From the NCBI RefSeq assembly GCF_001187785.1, contig NZ_CP012154.1, positions 1,172,501 through 1,236,500 of the forward strand: a DNA stretch of 64,000 nucleotides, given 5' to 3'. The first letter of the stretch is position 1. The number at the start of each line of letters is the position of its first letter. The DNA is from Wenzhouxiangella marina (GTDB taxonomy: Bacteria > Pseudomonadota > Gammaproteobacteria > Xanthomonadales > Wenzhouxiangellaceae). Below the pieces are notes generated by a model. It was given only the letters and a program-made list of their open reading frames with translations. It searched no databases and was not told where the DNA came from. The position numbers and the translations under genes were made by a program. Positions 24,014 through 32,695 of the stretch are shown here, in pieces.

Positions 24014-25294
24014 ATGCTTCTGGCCATGGAATCAGGCTTGGATTGGGTCTATCGACTGGGCGTCGCACTGGCGATCGGCATGATGATCGGCAGCGAGCGC
24101 GGCTGGCAGCGACGGGAAGCCAGCGAGGGCCAGCGTTCGGCCGGGCTTCGGACCTTTGCCCTGTTCGGCCTGCTGGGCGGTCTGAGCGGCCTGCTGGCGC
24201 GCGACTTCGGTCTGCTGCCGGCCGCCGTCATGTTTCTCGGCCTGTCCCTGCTGATGGCCAGCATGCACCTGGCCCACGCGCGTGAGGATCACGACCTGGG
24301 GGCGACGACCGAGGTCGCCGGCCTGATCACCTTCCTGCTCGGCCTGCTGGCCGGCCTGGGTGAACTGGCGATCGCGTCGGCGACGGGGGTGATCACGGTG
24401 GTCGTGCTGGCTTCCAAGCACCAGATGCACGGTTGGCTCGCCCGCCTGAGCCGACCCGAGCTGGTGGCCGCGCTGAAGTTGCTGGTGATCTCGGTGGTGC
24501 TGCTGCCCCTGTTGCCCAATCAGGGTTACGGGCCCTGGGGCAGCCTCAATCCGTACGTGATCTGGTGGATGGTGGTGCTGATCGCCAGCATTTCCTTCGT
24601 CGGCTACTTCGCCGTGCGCCTGGCCGGTGCGCGGGCCGGGATCGCCTTCACCGCCCTGTTCGGTGGCCTGGCCTCGTCGACGGCCGTGGCCATGCACCTC
24701 TCCCGCCTGTCCGCTTCCGGTCAGGCCCGTCCGCGGCTGCTGGCGGGCGGCATCCTGCTGGCCTGCGGCACCATGTATCTGCGCCTGCTGATCGTCGCCA
24801 GCATCGTCGAGTTCGGCCTGTTCCGCGCCCTTGTCATGCCGGCTGCGGTGATGGCCGTGCTTGTACTGGGCGCGGCGGCCTGGTTGATCGGGCGCTCGGG
24901 CCGTGAGGAATCCGCCGGCCCGATCCACCAGTCCAATCCGCTCGAACTTGGCTCCGCCCTGGTCTTCGGCCTGCTGCTGGCCCTGGTCATGCTGCTGGGC
25001 CAGGCGCTGACCCACTGGCTGGGCGATGCCGGGGTCTACCTGCTCGCCGCCGCCTCGGGGGTGGCGGACGTCGATGCCATCACCCTGTCCCTGTCGAGAA
25101 TGGCCGGCGAGGGCCTGTCGATCGAAGTGGCCACCCTGGGCATCCTGATCGCGGCGGCGGTGAACTCCATGGTCAAGGCCTCGATCAGTCTGAGCATCGG
25201 CGGGCGCCGCAGCGGCCTGCCGGTCATGCTGGTGCTGGCTCTCGCCTCGATCGCCGGTCTATTGATCGCCTGGCTGGACGGGAGCCTGATCTGA
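24014..25294 (+). CDS. MgtC/SapB-type membrane protein with DUF4010 domain
   Basis: This 426-residue, very hydrophobic protein has about a dozen predicted helices. The N-terminal 140 residues carry the MgtC/SapB pattern, including ALAIGMMIGSERGWQ and RTFALFGLLGGLSG. The rest is the DUF4010 domain, with FGGLASSTAVAMHLSRL and a C-terminal pair of helices. The family sits in the inner membrane, and transport of a divalent cation has been suggested but not shown. The start could be ATG 24014 or 24026; neither has a good ribosome-binding site. A Fur-like box lies 41 bases upstream, so metal-dependent control is plausible. Confidence 0.85.
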   Translation: MLLAMESGLDWVYRLGVALAIGMMIGSERGWQRREASEGQRSAGLRTFALFGLLGGLSGLLARDFGLLPAAVMFLGLSLLMASMHLAHAREDHDLGATTEVAGLITFLLGLLAGLGELAIASATGVITVVVLASKHQMHGWLARLSRPELVAALKLLVISVVLLPLLPNQGYGPWGSLNPYVIWWMVVLIASISFVGYFAVRLAGARAGIAFTALFGGLASSTAVAMHLSRLSASGQARPRLLAGGILLACGTMYLRLLIVASIVEFGLFRALVMPAAVMAVLVLGAAAWLIGRSGREESAGPIHQSNPLELGSALVFGLLLALVMLLGQALTHWLGDAGVYLLAAASGVADVDAITLSLSRMAGEGLSIEVATLGILIAAAVNSMVKASISLSIGGRRSGLPVMLVLALASIAGLLIAWLDGSLI

Positions 25295-25374
25295 AGACTT
25301 GATCCGCAATGGCGCCCTGGCGCTGGTGGATTGCTAGACTGAGTTCCGATTTCCACCTTGCGGATGCATGAAAG

Positions 25375-27453
25375 ATGTCAGTTTCCAGCCCCGTTCGATT
25401 CCGAGTGCTCATCGGTCTGCTGCTGCTCGGCCTTGCCTTCGCCCTGTCGGCCGAGGAGCGCCTGAGCGCGCGTGATCTGTTCGGTCTGCAGTGGGCCTCC
25501 GAGCTGCAGATCAGCCCCGACGGCGAGACGATCGTCTATCGGCGCGCCATCAACGACATCCTCATCGATCGAACCCGGTACAACCTTTGGATCATCGATG
25601 CCGATGGCAGCGATCATCGGCCGCTGCTCTCGGAAAGCGGCAGCGCCTCCTCGCCGCGCTTCTCGCCGGACGGGGAGCGCCTGGCCTGGGTGGCCGAGGC
25701 CGACGGCCGGGCGCAGCTGTTCGTGCACTGGCTCGACGGCGGGCAGACCGCCCTGGTCAGTAATCTGGACGCCACGCCTTCGTCGATCGCCTGGTCGCCG
25801 GACGGGCAGTGGATCGCCTTCGTCATGCAGGTGCCCGCCGACAAGCCCTCCCTGGCCACGCCGCCCGATCGCCCCGAAGGTGCCGAATGGGCGCCGGCGG
25901 TGCGGGTCATCGACAGCGTGATCTATCGCTTCGATGGCCGTGGCTTTCTCGAGCCGGGATTCCAGCACGTCTTCGTCGTCTCGGCCGAAGGCGGTAGCGC
26001 ACGGCAGATCACTTCCGGTGACTACGACCACCACGGCCCCCTGGCCTGGATGCCGGACGGGCAATCCCTGCTCTTCACCAGCAACCGCGCCGAGGGCTGG
26101 CAGTATCAACTCGGCCAGCGCGATCTCCATCGGGTCGATGTCGCTGACGGCACGATGGTGCAGCTGACGGAGCGGGAGGGCATGATTTCCTCGCCCACGG
26201 TCTCGCCCGACGGGCGCTGGATCGCCTTCGAGTACGACGACCATCAGGGCCGGCAGTATTCCGAATCGTCCCTGGCCCTGGTCCGTCCCGATGGCAGTGA
26301 CTTCCGGCGTCTGGGCGTCGAGCTGGATCGATCCATGAGCGACCCGCAGTGGGCCGCCGACAGCGACAGTCTCTGGTTCCGCTTCGATGATCATGGCCAG
26401 CGCCACGTCGGCGAGATCGACCTGGACGGCGATTGGGAGGTCCGTGTCAGTGGTCTGGGCGGCACCGCCATCGGCCGACCCTATCTCAGCGGCATGTTCC
26501 ACGTCTCCGACAATCGCAGGATCGCCTACACCGCCGGCACCGCCCAGCGGCCGGCCGATGTGCACGTCCGGATCGGCCGCGAGCAGCGCCGCCTGACCGA
26601 TCTCAACCGCAACCTCCTCGACCACCGCGAGCTGGCCGAGGTGCACGAGATCAACTATCGCTCCTCCGTGGACGGCACCGAGATCCAGGGCTGGTACCTG
26701 ACCCCGCCGGGCTTCGACCCGACGCAGCGCTACCCGATGATCCTCGAGATTCACGGCGGCCCGCACCTGGCCTACGGCGCCGAGTTCTCGGCCGAGATGC
26801 AGCGCTATGCCGCCGAAGGCTTCGTGGTCTTCTACGACAACCACCGCGGCTCCTCGTCCTACGGCCGCGACTTCGGCATGCTGCTGGAGTACAAGTATTC
26901 TTCGGAAGAGGACTTCGGCGACCACATGAGCGGGGTCGATGCGATGATCGAACTGGGCTTCGTCGATCCCGAACGCCTGTTCATCACCGGCGGTTCGGCC
27001 GGTGGGATCGCCACCGCCTACGCCATCGGCCTGACCGATCGCTTCCGCGCCGCCGCCGTGGCCAAGCCGGTCATCAACTGGATCTCCAAGACCCTGACCG
27101 GCGACTACTATCCGGGCCAGATCGAGCGCCAGTTCCCGGGCCTGCCCTGGGAGCACTTCGAGCACTACTGGCAGCGCTCGCCCCTGTCCCTGGTCGGCAA
27201 CGTCACCACGCCGACCCTGCTGATCACCGGCGAGAACGACTACCGCACCCCCATGTCGGAGACGGAGCAGTACTACCAGGCCCTCCAACTGCGCCGCGTG
27301 GACACGGTCATGATCCGCGTGCCCGAAGCCGCCCACGGCATCGCCTCGCGCCCCTCGCACCTGATCGCCAAGATCGACAACATCCTGGCCTGGTTCCAAC
27401 GCTACGATGCGCCGAACCAGCTCAAGCCTGGAGACGCTGATTCCGGTGAATAG
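25375..27453 (+). CDS. Exported S9-family prolyl-oligopeptidase-like peptidase
   Basis: This protein has 692 residues. A signal peptide (about 1-26, hydrophobic core LIGLLLLGLAFALS) precedes a beta-propeller with repeated FSPDG, WSPDG and VSPDG motifs (about 30-400) and a C-terminal alpha/beta-hydrolase domain. The catalytic triad is visible as Ser541 in GGSAGG, Asp622 in ENDYRTP and His654 in EAAHGI. IHGGPH supplies the oxyanion region. It should cleave short peptides in the periplasm, as acylaminoacyl- or dipeptidyl-peptidase-like enzymes do. It stands alone as a transcription unit. Confidence 0.93.
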   Translation: MSVSSPVRFRVLIGLLLLGLAFALSAEERLSARDLFGLQWASELQISPDGETIVYRRAINDILIDRTRYNLWIIDADGSDHRPLLSESGSASSPRFSPDGERLAWVAEADGRAQLFVHWLDGGQTALVSNLDATPSSIAWSPDGQWIAFVMQVPADKPSLATPPDRPEGAEWAPAVRVIDSVIYRFDGRGFLEPGFQHVFVVSAEGGSARQITSGDYDHHGPLAWMPDGQSLLFTSNRAEGWQYQLGQRDLHRVDVADGTMVQLTEREGMISSPTVSPDGRWIAFEYDDHQGRQYSESSLALVRPDGSDFRRLGVELDRSMSDPQWAADSDSLWFRFDDHGQRHVGEIDLDGDWEVRVSGLGGTAIGRPYLSGMFHVSDNRRIAYTAGTAQRPADVHVRIGREQRRLTDLNRNLLDHRELAEVHEINYRSSVDGTEIQGWYLTPPGFDPTQRYPMILEIHGGPHLAYGAEFSAEMQRYAAEGFVVFYDNHRGSSSYGRDFGMLLEYKYSSEEDFGDHMSGVDAMIELGFVDPERLFITGGSAGGIATAYAIGLTDRFRAAAVAKPVINWISKTLTGDYYPGQIERQFPGLPWEHFEHYWQRSPLSLVGNVTTPTLLITGENDYRTPMSETEQYYQALQLRRVDTVMIRVPEAAHGIASRPSHLIAKIDNILAWFQRYDAPNQLKPGDADSGE

Positions 27454-27582
27454 CCCGTCACTTCCGGCTACGGTATTGCAGAGCTTTTCTGGTCAGTCGA
27501 ACCCGACTGCCAGCGGGCAGTAGAGCGAGAAAATGCGCTGAGTGGCGCCGAGCTTATTCCGATCGAGATGGCCATGGAGGCC
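27454..27582 (+). other. Open frame after the S9 stop; possible gene remnant
   Basis: The reading frame directly after the S9 stop codon stays open for about 54 codons and reads as plausible protein (for example AELFWSVEPDCQ and GAELIPIEMAMEAL), but it has no start codon. It may be the decayed end of an earlier gene next to the toxin-antitoxin pair, or chance. I cannot assign a family. Confidence 0.2.
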
Positions 27583-27623
27583 TTGACATACCCAAAACGG
27601 GGTTTAGGATACCCGAAATGGGA
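27583..27623 (+). promoter_or_regulatory. Promoter with two operator-like repeats overlapping the start codon
   Basis: TTGACA (27583-27588) and TAGGAT (27605-27610) are 16 bases apart. Two copies of a 14-base motif, ATACCCAAAACGGG (27588-27601) and ATACCCGAAATGGG (27609-27622), are exactly 21 bases (two helical turns) apart. Each has CCC and GGG arms. The second copy contains the ATG at 27618, and transcription would start at or next to that ATG. Confidence 0.65.
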
Positions 27624-28253
27624 ACAATATTGAACAAGTCGCCTCCCAACGATGCCGCCCGAGCCACCGGCCTGGCGGACGCGCTGTTTACCAAGGTCCA
27701 GCAGCGCGTGCTCGGCTTGTTGTTTGTCCATCCTGACCGGAGCTTTTACGCCAACGAGGTGATCGCTCTGGCAAACATGGGGACCGGTGCCGTGCAGCGT
27801 GAACTCGCACGCCTACAGGCGGTGGGCCTCGTAACCGTGAAGCGCATCGGACGCCAGAAGCATTATCAGGCCAATCCTGAGTCGCCCGTGTTCCATGAAC
27901 TACGGGGCCTGGTATTGAAGACAGTGGGCCTGGCGGATGTGCTGAGTGCTGCTCTGGAGCCTCTCAAGGATCGGATTTCTCAGGCCTTCGTGTTTGGCTC
28001 GGTGGCCAAGGGCCAGGATTCAGCGGCCAGCGATATCGACCTGATGGTGATCAGTGATGAGCTGAGCTATGCCGAGCTTTTTGCAGCGCTGGAGCCGGCG
28101 ACAGAACAGCTCGATCGCCCGATCAATCCGACGGTGTACTCACGCGCGGAGTTGGGCAAACGCCTGCAGGATCACAACGCTTTTGCCTGTCGGGTGCTGC
28201 AGGGCGAAAAGATCTGGTTGATCGGGGGCGAGGATGAGCTCCAGGCTCGATAG
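27618..28253 (+). CDS. Nucleotidyltransferase fused to winged-helix DNA-binding domain (MNT antitoxin-like)
   Basis: This protein has 211 residues. Residues about 25-95 form a winged helix-turn-helix, including NEVIALANMGTGAVQRELAR and a VTVKRIGRQKHYQANP wing. Residues about 115-195 form a minimal nucleotidyltransferase with GSVAKGQDSAASDIDLMVI, the GSxxxG...SDID signature. MNT proteins paired with HEPN proteins act as antitoxins, in some cases by adding AMP to the HEPN partner. Fusion to a DNA-binding domain suggests that it also represses its own promoter, where two repeats 21 bp apart overlap the start. The predicted mRNA is leaderless. It overlaps the next gene by 20 bases. Confidence 0.85.
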   Translation: MGTILNKSPPNDAARATGLADALFTKVQQRVLGLLFVHPDRSFYANEVIALANMGTGAVQRELARLQAVGLVTVKRIGRQKHYQANPESPVFHELRGLVLKTVGLADVLSAALEPLKDRISQAFVFGSVAKGQDSAASDIDLMVISDELSYAELFAALEPATEQLDRPINPTVYSRAELGKRLQDHNAFACRVLQGEKIWLIGGEDELQAR

Positions 28254-28665
28254 GCTCACCGGATCAGGAAAGCCGCTGGCGCGCGAAGCCCCCGATCAGC
28301 GCGAATTCGATGGGCTGAAGCGATCAGGGTTGGCGCGGCTTGCCGATGCTCAGTTGCAAGGGCTCTCCCCGGAGGGTCGTTTCGATCTGGCCTACAACGC
28401 CGCTCACGCGCTGTGCCTGGCTGCGCTGCGTTGGCATGGCTATCGCGCCAATCATCGCTACATCGTGTTTCAGGTGCTGCCACAAACACTTGGACTCGGT
28501 CCGGAAGTCTGGCGGGTCCTGGCCAAATGCCATGATGTCCGCAATCTCGGTGAGTACGAAGGCGATCTGAACATTGATGATCGGCTTCTCGCCGATCTGC
28601 TGGCCGCCTGTCAGGTCGTCGCGGAGCAGATCGATGCGCTGACTCCGCCCTCGGATCCGTCATGA
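28234..28665 (+). CDS. HEPN-domain protein, probable toxin partner of the MNT protein
   Basis: This is a 143-residue helical protein. The segment CHDVRNLGEYEGD (about 99-111) resembles the conserved helix of HEPN proteins that pair with minimal nucleotidyltransferases, with R, N and Y in the positions usual for that region. A helix with YNAAHALCLAALRWHGYR precedes it. HEPN members are often RNA-cutting toxins with an Rx4-6H motif. Here I see R and N but no clear H at the expected distance, so catalytic activity is uncertain. The 20-base overlap with the MNT gene implies coupled production. Confidence 0.75.
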   Translation: MSSRLDRLTGSGKPLAREAPDQREFDGLKRSGLARLADAQLQGLSPEGRFDLAYNAAHALCLAALRWHGYRANHRYIVFQVLPQTLGLGPEVWRVLAKCHDVRNLGEYEGDLNIDDRLLADLLAACQVVAEQIDALTPPSDPS

Positions 28666-28708
28666 AGCCGGCGGCGCGTCAGCTCTACCAACAGCTTGGC
28701 GACCCGAG

Positions 28709-29866
28709 GTGACCCAGCTCCAGATTCTCGCCGTGCTGCTGGTCTGCATCGCGGTCGCGCACTGGTTCGGTCGCCAGCGCTACGGGCAATGGCTGGGCAG
28801 CGCCCTGTGGGTGATCGTGCTGACCGCGACCGTCGCGAATCTCGGCGTGATTCCCCTGGCCAGCGAGCCGACGCCGATCTACACCCAGCTGCTGGGTACG
28901 GCCGCGCCGATTTCGATCTTCCTGCTGTTGCTGAAGGCCCGGCTTCGCTCGCTGGTGGAAGTCGGCCTGCCGCTCGGGCTGATGTTCGCTTTCGCCGCGC
29001 TCGGCACCCTGGCCGGGGTGCTGATCGCTGGCTACCTGCTGGGCGCGTCCGAATGGATGGCGCCCTGGTATGCGCCTCTCGCCGGCATGTTCGCTGCGAC
29101 CTACATCGGCGGTGGCGCCAATTTCAATGCCGTCGCGCTGCACTTCGGCGTGATGGAGAGCGGTAACCTGTACGCCGCGGCGGTGGTGGCCGATCACGTG
29201 CTGACGGTGGTCTGGATCGCGCTGTTGCTGCTCTTCCCGCGCCTGGTCGGACGCTGGCTCACCCGGCGGGACCCGCTGGAAACGGCCAAGTGTGAAGCCG
29301 AAGCCGGCGCTGCGCGCACGGCCCAGGATCGGCGCCCCGACCTGGGCGATCTGGTCATGCTGCTGGCGCTTGGCGTCGGCGCCTTTGTCCTGTCCGACTG
29401 GCTGGCCGCCCGGCTGGCGGCGTGGACAGGGCTGGCCGTGCCGCCGATTCTGATCCTGACCACCCTGGCCCTGATCCTGGCCCAGTTCGAGGCCGTTGCT
29501 CGCCTCAAGGGCGGCCAGATCCTCGGCATGTTCGGCGCCTATCTTTTTCTGGCGGCCCTGGCGACCTACTGCGAACTCTCCGCGCTTGCTTCCCTCGGCT
29601 GGCTCGGGCTCAAGCTGATGGCCTACGTGACCCTGATCATTGCGGTCCACGCCCTGGTGGTCCTGCTGGCCGGGCGCTTGCTCCGACAGTCCCCGGAAAC
29701 CGTCGCCGTGGCCTCGGCCACGACGGTCGGCGGTGCGACCGTCGTGCTGCCTCTGGTCGAGCGATTCGAACGCCCGGACCTGCTGCTGCCCGGTATCGCC
29801 CTTGGCACGCTGGGCAATCTGCTGGGCACCTATGTCGGGTTCAGCCTGGTTTACGCGCTGAGCTGA
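28709..29866 (+). CDS. DUF819-family membrane protein
   Basis: This is a 385-residue inner-membrane protein with about ten helices. MFAATYIGGGANFNAVA (about 130-146) and the repeated late segment TTVGGATVVLPLVE are characteristic of DUF819, a family related in fold to transporters but without a proven substrate. The start is GTG at 28709, preceded by GACCCGAG, a weak ribosome-binding site. It lies 43 bases after the HEPN gene and converges on the coiled-coil gene at 29885. Confidence 0.85.
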   Translation: MTQLQILAVLLVCIAVAHWFGRQRYGQWLGSALWVIVLTATVANLGVIPLASEPTPIYTQLLGTAAPISIFLLLLKARLRSLVEVGLPLGLMFAFAALGTLAGVLIAGYLLGASEWMAPWYAPLAGMFAATYIGGGANFNAVALHFGVMESGNLYAAAVVADHVLTVVWIALLLLFPRLVGRWLTRRDPLETAKCEAEAGAARTAQDRRPDLGDLVMLLALGVGAFVLSDWLAARLAAWTGLAVPPILILTTLALILAQFEAVARLKGGQILGMFGAYLFLAALATYCELSALASLGWLGLKLMAYVTLIIAVHALVVLLAGRLLRQSPETVAVASATTVGGATVVLPLVERFERPDLLLPGIALGTLGNLLGTYVGFSLVYALS

Positions 29867-29884
29867 CCGCGGTCGTCCCGTTCC

Positions 29885-30178
29885 CTACTTGAAGTGCGAC
29901 TTGAAGTAGTTGAAGGAGTTGCCCAGGGCTTTCCAGGCGTGTTCGGTTTCGTCCTTGACCTGTTGCCACTTCTCCTTGCCGGCTGCGCGAAGTTCGTCGA
30001 AGTGGCGTTGAGTTTCGCGGCGCTTGGCGCGCAGATCGTGCAGGCGATTTTCGTATTCCTTGCGCGCCTCGGCCTCGAAGCGATCGGCGCGACCCTTGAG
30101 CGTTTCGATTTCCTCGTCGAGTCGATCGAGGCGCTCCTTCATGGTCGAAATGAACTCATTCTGATTGGATCCGCTCAT
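29885..30178 (-). CDS. Small coiled-coil protein, sll1863-like stress response family
   Basis: This 97-residue, highly charged and almost entirely helical protein (MKERLDRLDEEIETLKG and following heptads) ends in aromatic NSFNYFKSHFK. Length and composition match small proteins annotated as the sll1863 stress-response family. Their molecular function is not known. The start at 30178 (MSGSNQNEF) is preferred, as upstream in-frame sequence is not protein-like. Confidence 0.65.
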   Translation of the reverse strand: MSGSNQNEFISTMKERLDRLDEEIETLKGRADRFEAEARKEYENRLHDLRAKRRETQRHFDELRAAGKEKWQQVKDETEHAWKALGNSFNYFKSHFK

Positions 30179-30359
30179 GGCAATTCCTGTTCGCCTTTGG
30201 ATGAAAGTGAGGCCTCGCCGGGGTCGACCGATGACGGCCCGGCAAGAACCTTGGGTCATTCTGCACCATCCGCTCGGCCGTGTCGGACTTCGGCGCCGAA
30301 TCGCCTTTCGTCTGCAGCGCCGTGCTAACGTTTGCAAGGACCAGGACGCATCGCCCCCT

Positions 30360-30782
30360 ATGAACAGCTTTCAGCTCGACCCTCGCTTGGCCGCGGACTC
30401 TCTGCCCATCGATTCCCTCGAACTCTGCCAGCTTCGGCTGATGAACGATCAACGCTTTCCCTGGCTGCTGCTGGTGCCGGCTCGACCCGGCACCGTGGAA
30501 GTGCTGGATCTGGATGCCGCGGATCAGATGCGTTTATGGGATGAGATTCGGGTGGTGGCCGGGGCCGTCCGCTCGGTCTTCGCGCCGGACAAGCTCAACA
30601 TCGCCGCCCTGGGCAATGTGGTGCCCCAGCTGCACGTGCACGTGATCGGCCGCTTCCGTAACGACGCCGCCTGGCCGGCGCCAGTCTGGGGCGTGGGCAC
30701 GCCCGAGCCCTGGCCTGATGGTGCGAAAGACGAGATCGAGCGCCTGCGCCGCGCACTGCAGCAGACTCCGGATCACGCATGA
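30360..30782 (+). CDS. HIT-family hydrolase/transferase
   Basis: This 140-residue histidine-triad protein has the active-site motif QLHVHVIGR (HxHxx) near residues 90-98, preceded by LNIAALGN. Members hydrolyse or transfer nucleotide phosphoramidates and similar conjugates, with the central histidine as nucleophile. The last His of the canonical HxHxHxx triad is replaced by Ile-Gly, as in the more distant HIT branch. The start at 30360 is chosen from where protein-like sequence begins (MNSFQLDPRL). It overlaps the following transporter gene by four bases. Confidence 0.88.
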   Translation: MNSFQLDPRLAADSLPIDSLELCQLRLMNDQRFPWLLLVPARPGTVEVLDLDAADQMRLWDEIRVVAGAVRSVFAPDKLNIAALGNVVPQLHVHVIGRFRNDAAWPAPVWGVGTPEPWPDGAKDEIERLRRALQQTPDHA

Positions 30783-31618
30783 AGGCAGTGCTGCTGGTCA
30801 GCCTGGCGCTGACCGCCTTTGCGGCCAATTCCGTGCTGACGCGCCTGGCGCTCGTGGAGACGGCGATCGACCCGATCAGTTTCACCGCCGTCCGCCTGGC
30901 CAGTGGAGCCCTGGTGCTGGCCCTGATCGTGGGGATCCGTTCGAGCACGCCGGCTGGCCAGGGTAGCCTGGCTTCGGCGCTCGCGCTGTTTGCCTATGCG
31001 CTCTGCTTCTCCCTGGCCTATGTCTTCCTGACCGCAGCCACCGGTGCCCTGCTGCTGTTCGGGGCGGTGCAGATCAGCATGATTGCCTGGAGCCTGATTC
31101 GCGGCGAGCGGCTGGCCGGGTCGGCCTGGCTGGGATTTGCGCTGGCCCTGGCCGGCCTGGTGTGGCTGTTGTTGCCGGGGCTCGCCCGGCCGCCGCTGAT
31201 GCCGGCCCTGCTGATGGTGGCGGCCGGAGTGGCCTGGGCGATCTACACGCTCAGGGCGCGAGGGGCCGGTGATCCGACCCGTGCCACGGCGGGCAATTTC
31301 CTGATCGCGGCGCTGCCGGCCATCGGTCTCGCCCTGTGTCGCTGGAGCTGGGCCGAATGGGACGGGGCCGGGCTCGCGCTGGCCATGGCGTCCGGGGCGC
31401 TGGCCTCGGGGCTTGGTTACGTGGTCTGGTATGCCGCCCTCGGATACATCCGGACCTCGACCGCCGCCGTGGCCCAGCTGCTCGTGCCGGTATTGACCGC
31501 GGTGGCGGGGGTCATTCTGCTGGCCGAGCCCCTCGGCTTGCGCTTGATCGGCGCTGGCGCGATCATTCTCGGTGGCATCTTGCTGGTCATCGCGCCCTGG
31601 CGGCGCCGCCCATCCTGA
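30779..31618 (+). CDS. EamA/DMT-family transporter
   Basis: This 279-residue inner-membrane protein has ten predicted helices from two EamA repeats. The repeats are visible in VRLASGALVLALIVG in the first half and LLVPVLTAVAGVILLAEPL, the typical closing motif, in the second. It is a metabolite exporter of unknown substrate. It lies in a short operon with the HIT and GST genes, overlapping the HIT gene by four bases. Confidence 0.9.
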   Translation: MKAVLLVSLALTAFAANSVLTRLALVETAIDPISFTAVRLASGALVLALIVGIRSSTPAGQGSLASALALFAYALCFSLAYVFLTAATGALLLFGAVQISMIAWSLIRGERLAGSAWLGFALALAGLVWLLLPGLARPPLMPALLMVAAGVAWAIYTLRARGAGDPTRATAGNFLIAALPAIGLALCRWSWAEWDGAGLALAMASGALASGLGYVVWYAALGYIRTSTAAVAQLLVPVLTAVAGVILLAEPLGLRLIGAGAIILGGILLVIAPWRRRPS

Positions 31619-31632
31619 GGAGTGTTCGATCC

Positions 31633-32208
31633 ATGAGACTCTACGGTTCCACCACCTCGCCCTATGTTCGCCATTGCCGGATCGTTCTGGCCCAGACCGA
31701 GCTGGAGCACGAATTCGTCGAAACCGACTACACGGAAAGCGCGCTGCGCTCGCCGACGGCCAGGGTGCCGTTTCTGGACGATGGCGAGCTGCGCCTCCAC
31801 GACTCGGCCAGCATCCTGCGCCATCTTCGTGAGCGTGCCGGTCAGGTCTTCATGCCGGACATCCAGGACTACGAGACCTTCCTATTGGCCAATACGGGGC
31901 TGGATGCCTCGGTCAATCTGTTCCTGCTCGAAAAGGAGGGCCTGACGCCGGCCAAGGTCCCTTATCTGGCGCGCCAGGCGGCCCGGGTCGAGAGCGTCCT
32001 GGCTGAGCTCGATGCCCGCTGTGCTCAGGGCCTCGATACACTCGAAGCGCCCTTTAGCGACGGCCAGCTGCGAGTGGGCTGCTACCTGAGCTGGGCGGCC
32101 TTTCGCGAGCGCTTTGCCATCGACGGCAAGCGGAATCTTGAGGCCTTGATGGTGAAGCTGGACGCCGATCCGGTATTTGCTGGCACCCATCCTTCCCTGC
32201 TGGTCTGA
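31633..32208 (+). CDS. Glutathione S-transferase family protein
   Basis: This protein has 191 residues. The thioredoxin-like N-terminal domain (1-75) contains TTSPYVRHCRIVL and RVPFLDDGELRLHDSASIL, the cis-proline and glutathione-binding Ser region. A helical C-terminal domain follows. It probably conjugates or reduces small molecules with glutathione in the cytoplasm. It begins 14 bases after the DMT gene, at the ATG after GAGGAGTG. Confidence 0.88.
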   Translation: MRLYGSTTSPYVRHCRIVLAQTELEHEFVETDYTESALRSPTARVPFLDDGELRLHDSASILRHLRERAGQVFMPDIQDYETFLLANTGLDASVNLFLLEKEGLTPAKVPYLARQAARVESVLAELDARCAQGLDTLEAPFSDGQLRVGCYLSWAAFRERFAIDGKRNLEALMVKLDADPVFAGTHPSLLV

Positions 32209-32233
32209 GGCATGGACTAATCGTCGGGTTGGC

Positions 32234-32280
32234 GGAGATGTTTCGGACATGGTCCGTCGGGGACGTGGCCCCGACCTACG
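32234..32280 (+). repeat. REP-like element, copy A
   Basis: A 47-base element, identical to copy B at 32543-32589. Its right half contains GTCGGGG and CCCCGAC arms that can form a hairpin. It lies in the gap between the convergent GST and mgtE genes. Confidence 0.8.
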
Positions 32281-32358
32281 GGGGCGATCGCGGTGGCCGA
32301 GAGACTGCGAGGACGAAAGGGTCTGGCTCGTTAGAGATATTGCCCGATCGGAGCCCTG

Positions 32359-32405
32359 CGTAGGTCGGCCCCACGCGGCCGACGGACCATGTTCCAAGTA
32401 TCTCC
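32359..32405 (-). repeat. REP-like element, copy C (inverted, diverged)
   Basis: The reverse complement of copies A and B, with roughly eight substitutions over 47 bases. The hairpin arms are partly altered but the CGTAGGTCGG end and the ATCTCC end are kept. Confidence 0.75.
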
Positions 32406-32542
32406 GTCAGCGCGACTGCACAATGTCCCCGCAATTTCGACAACCCCGCACACGAATATCGCCGTCATCGCCGGGGTTTCGGCCTGTGACGTTCAATGGG
32501 CACCGGACGTTTGGCTACGGCGTTGCTGATCATCGGATTGAA

Positions 32543-32589
32543 GGAGATGTTTCGGACATGGTCCGTCGGGGACGTGGCCCCGACCTACG
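32543..32589 (+). repeat. REP-like element, copy B
   Basis: Same 47 bases as copy A. It is followed at once by five and a half tandem GATC units (32597-32615). The whole gap at 32209-32695 holds these repeats and no credible gene. Confidence 0.8.
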
Positions 32590-32695
32590 CTGCTCCGATC
32601 GATCGATCGATCGATATCGAAAGCGGCTTGGGCAACGGCCTCGGATTCTCCGGGGTGCCCCGATCCAGCACCGATTATCTGGTAACCGTCCTCGC

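Noticed and set aside
32597-32615. Tandem GATC repeat as a possible origin or methylation site cluster
   Set aside because: It is too short, at under five full units, has no DnaA boxes or AT-rich region, and adjoins REP-like repeats, so simple-sequence slippage is the better explanation.
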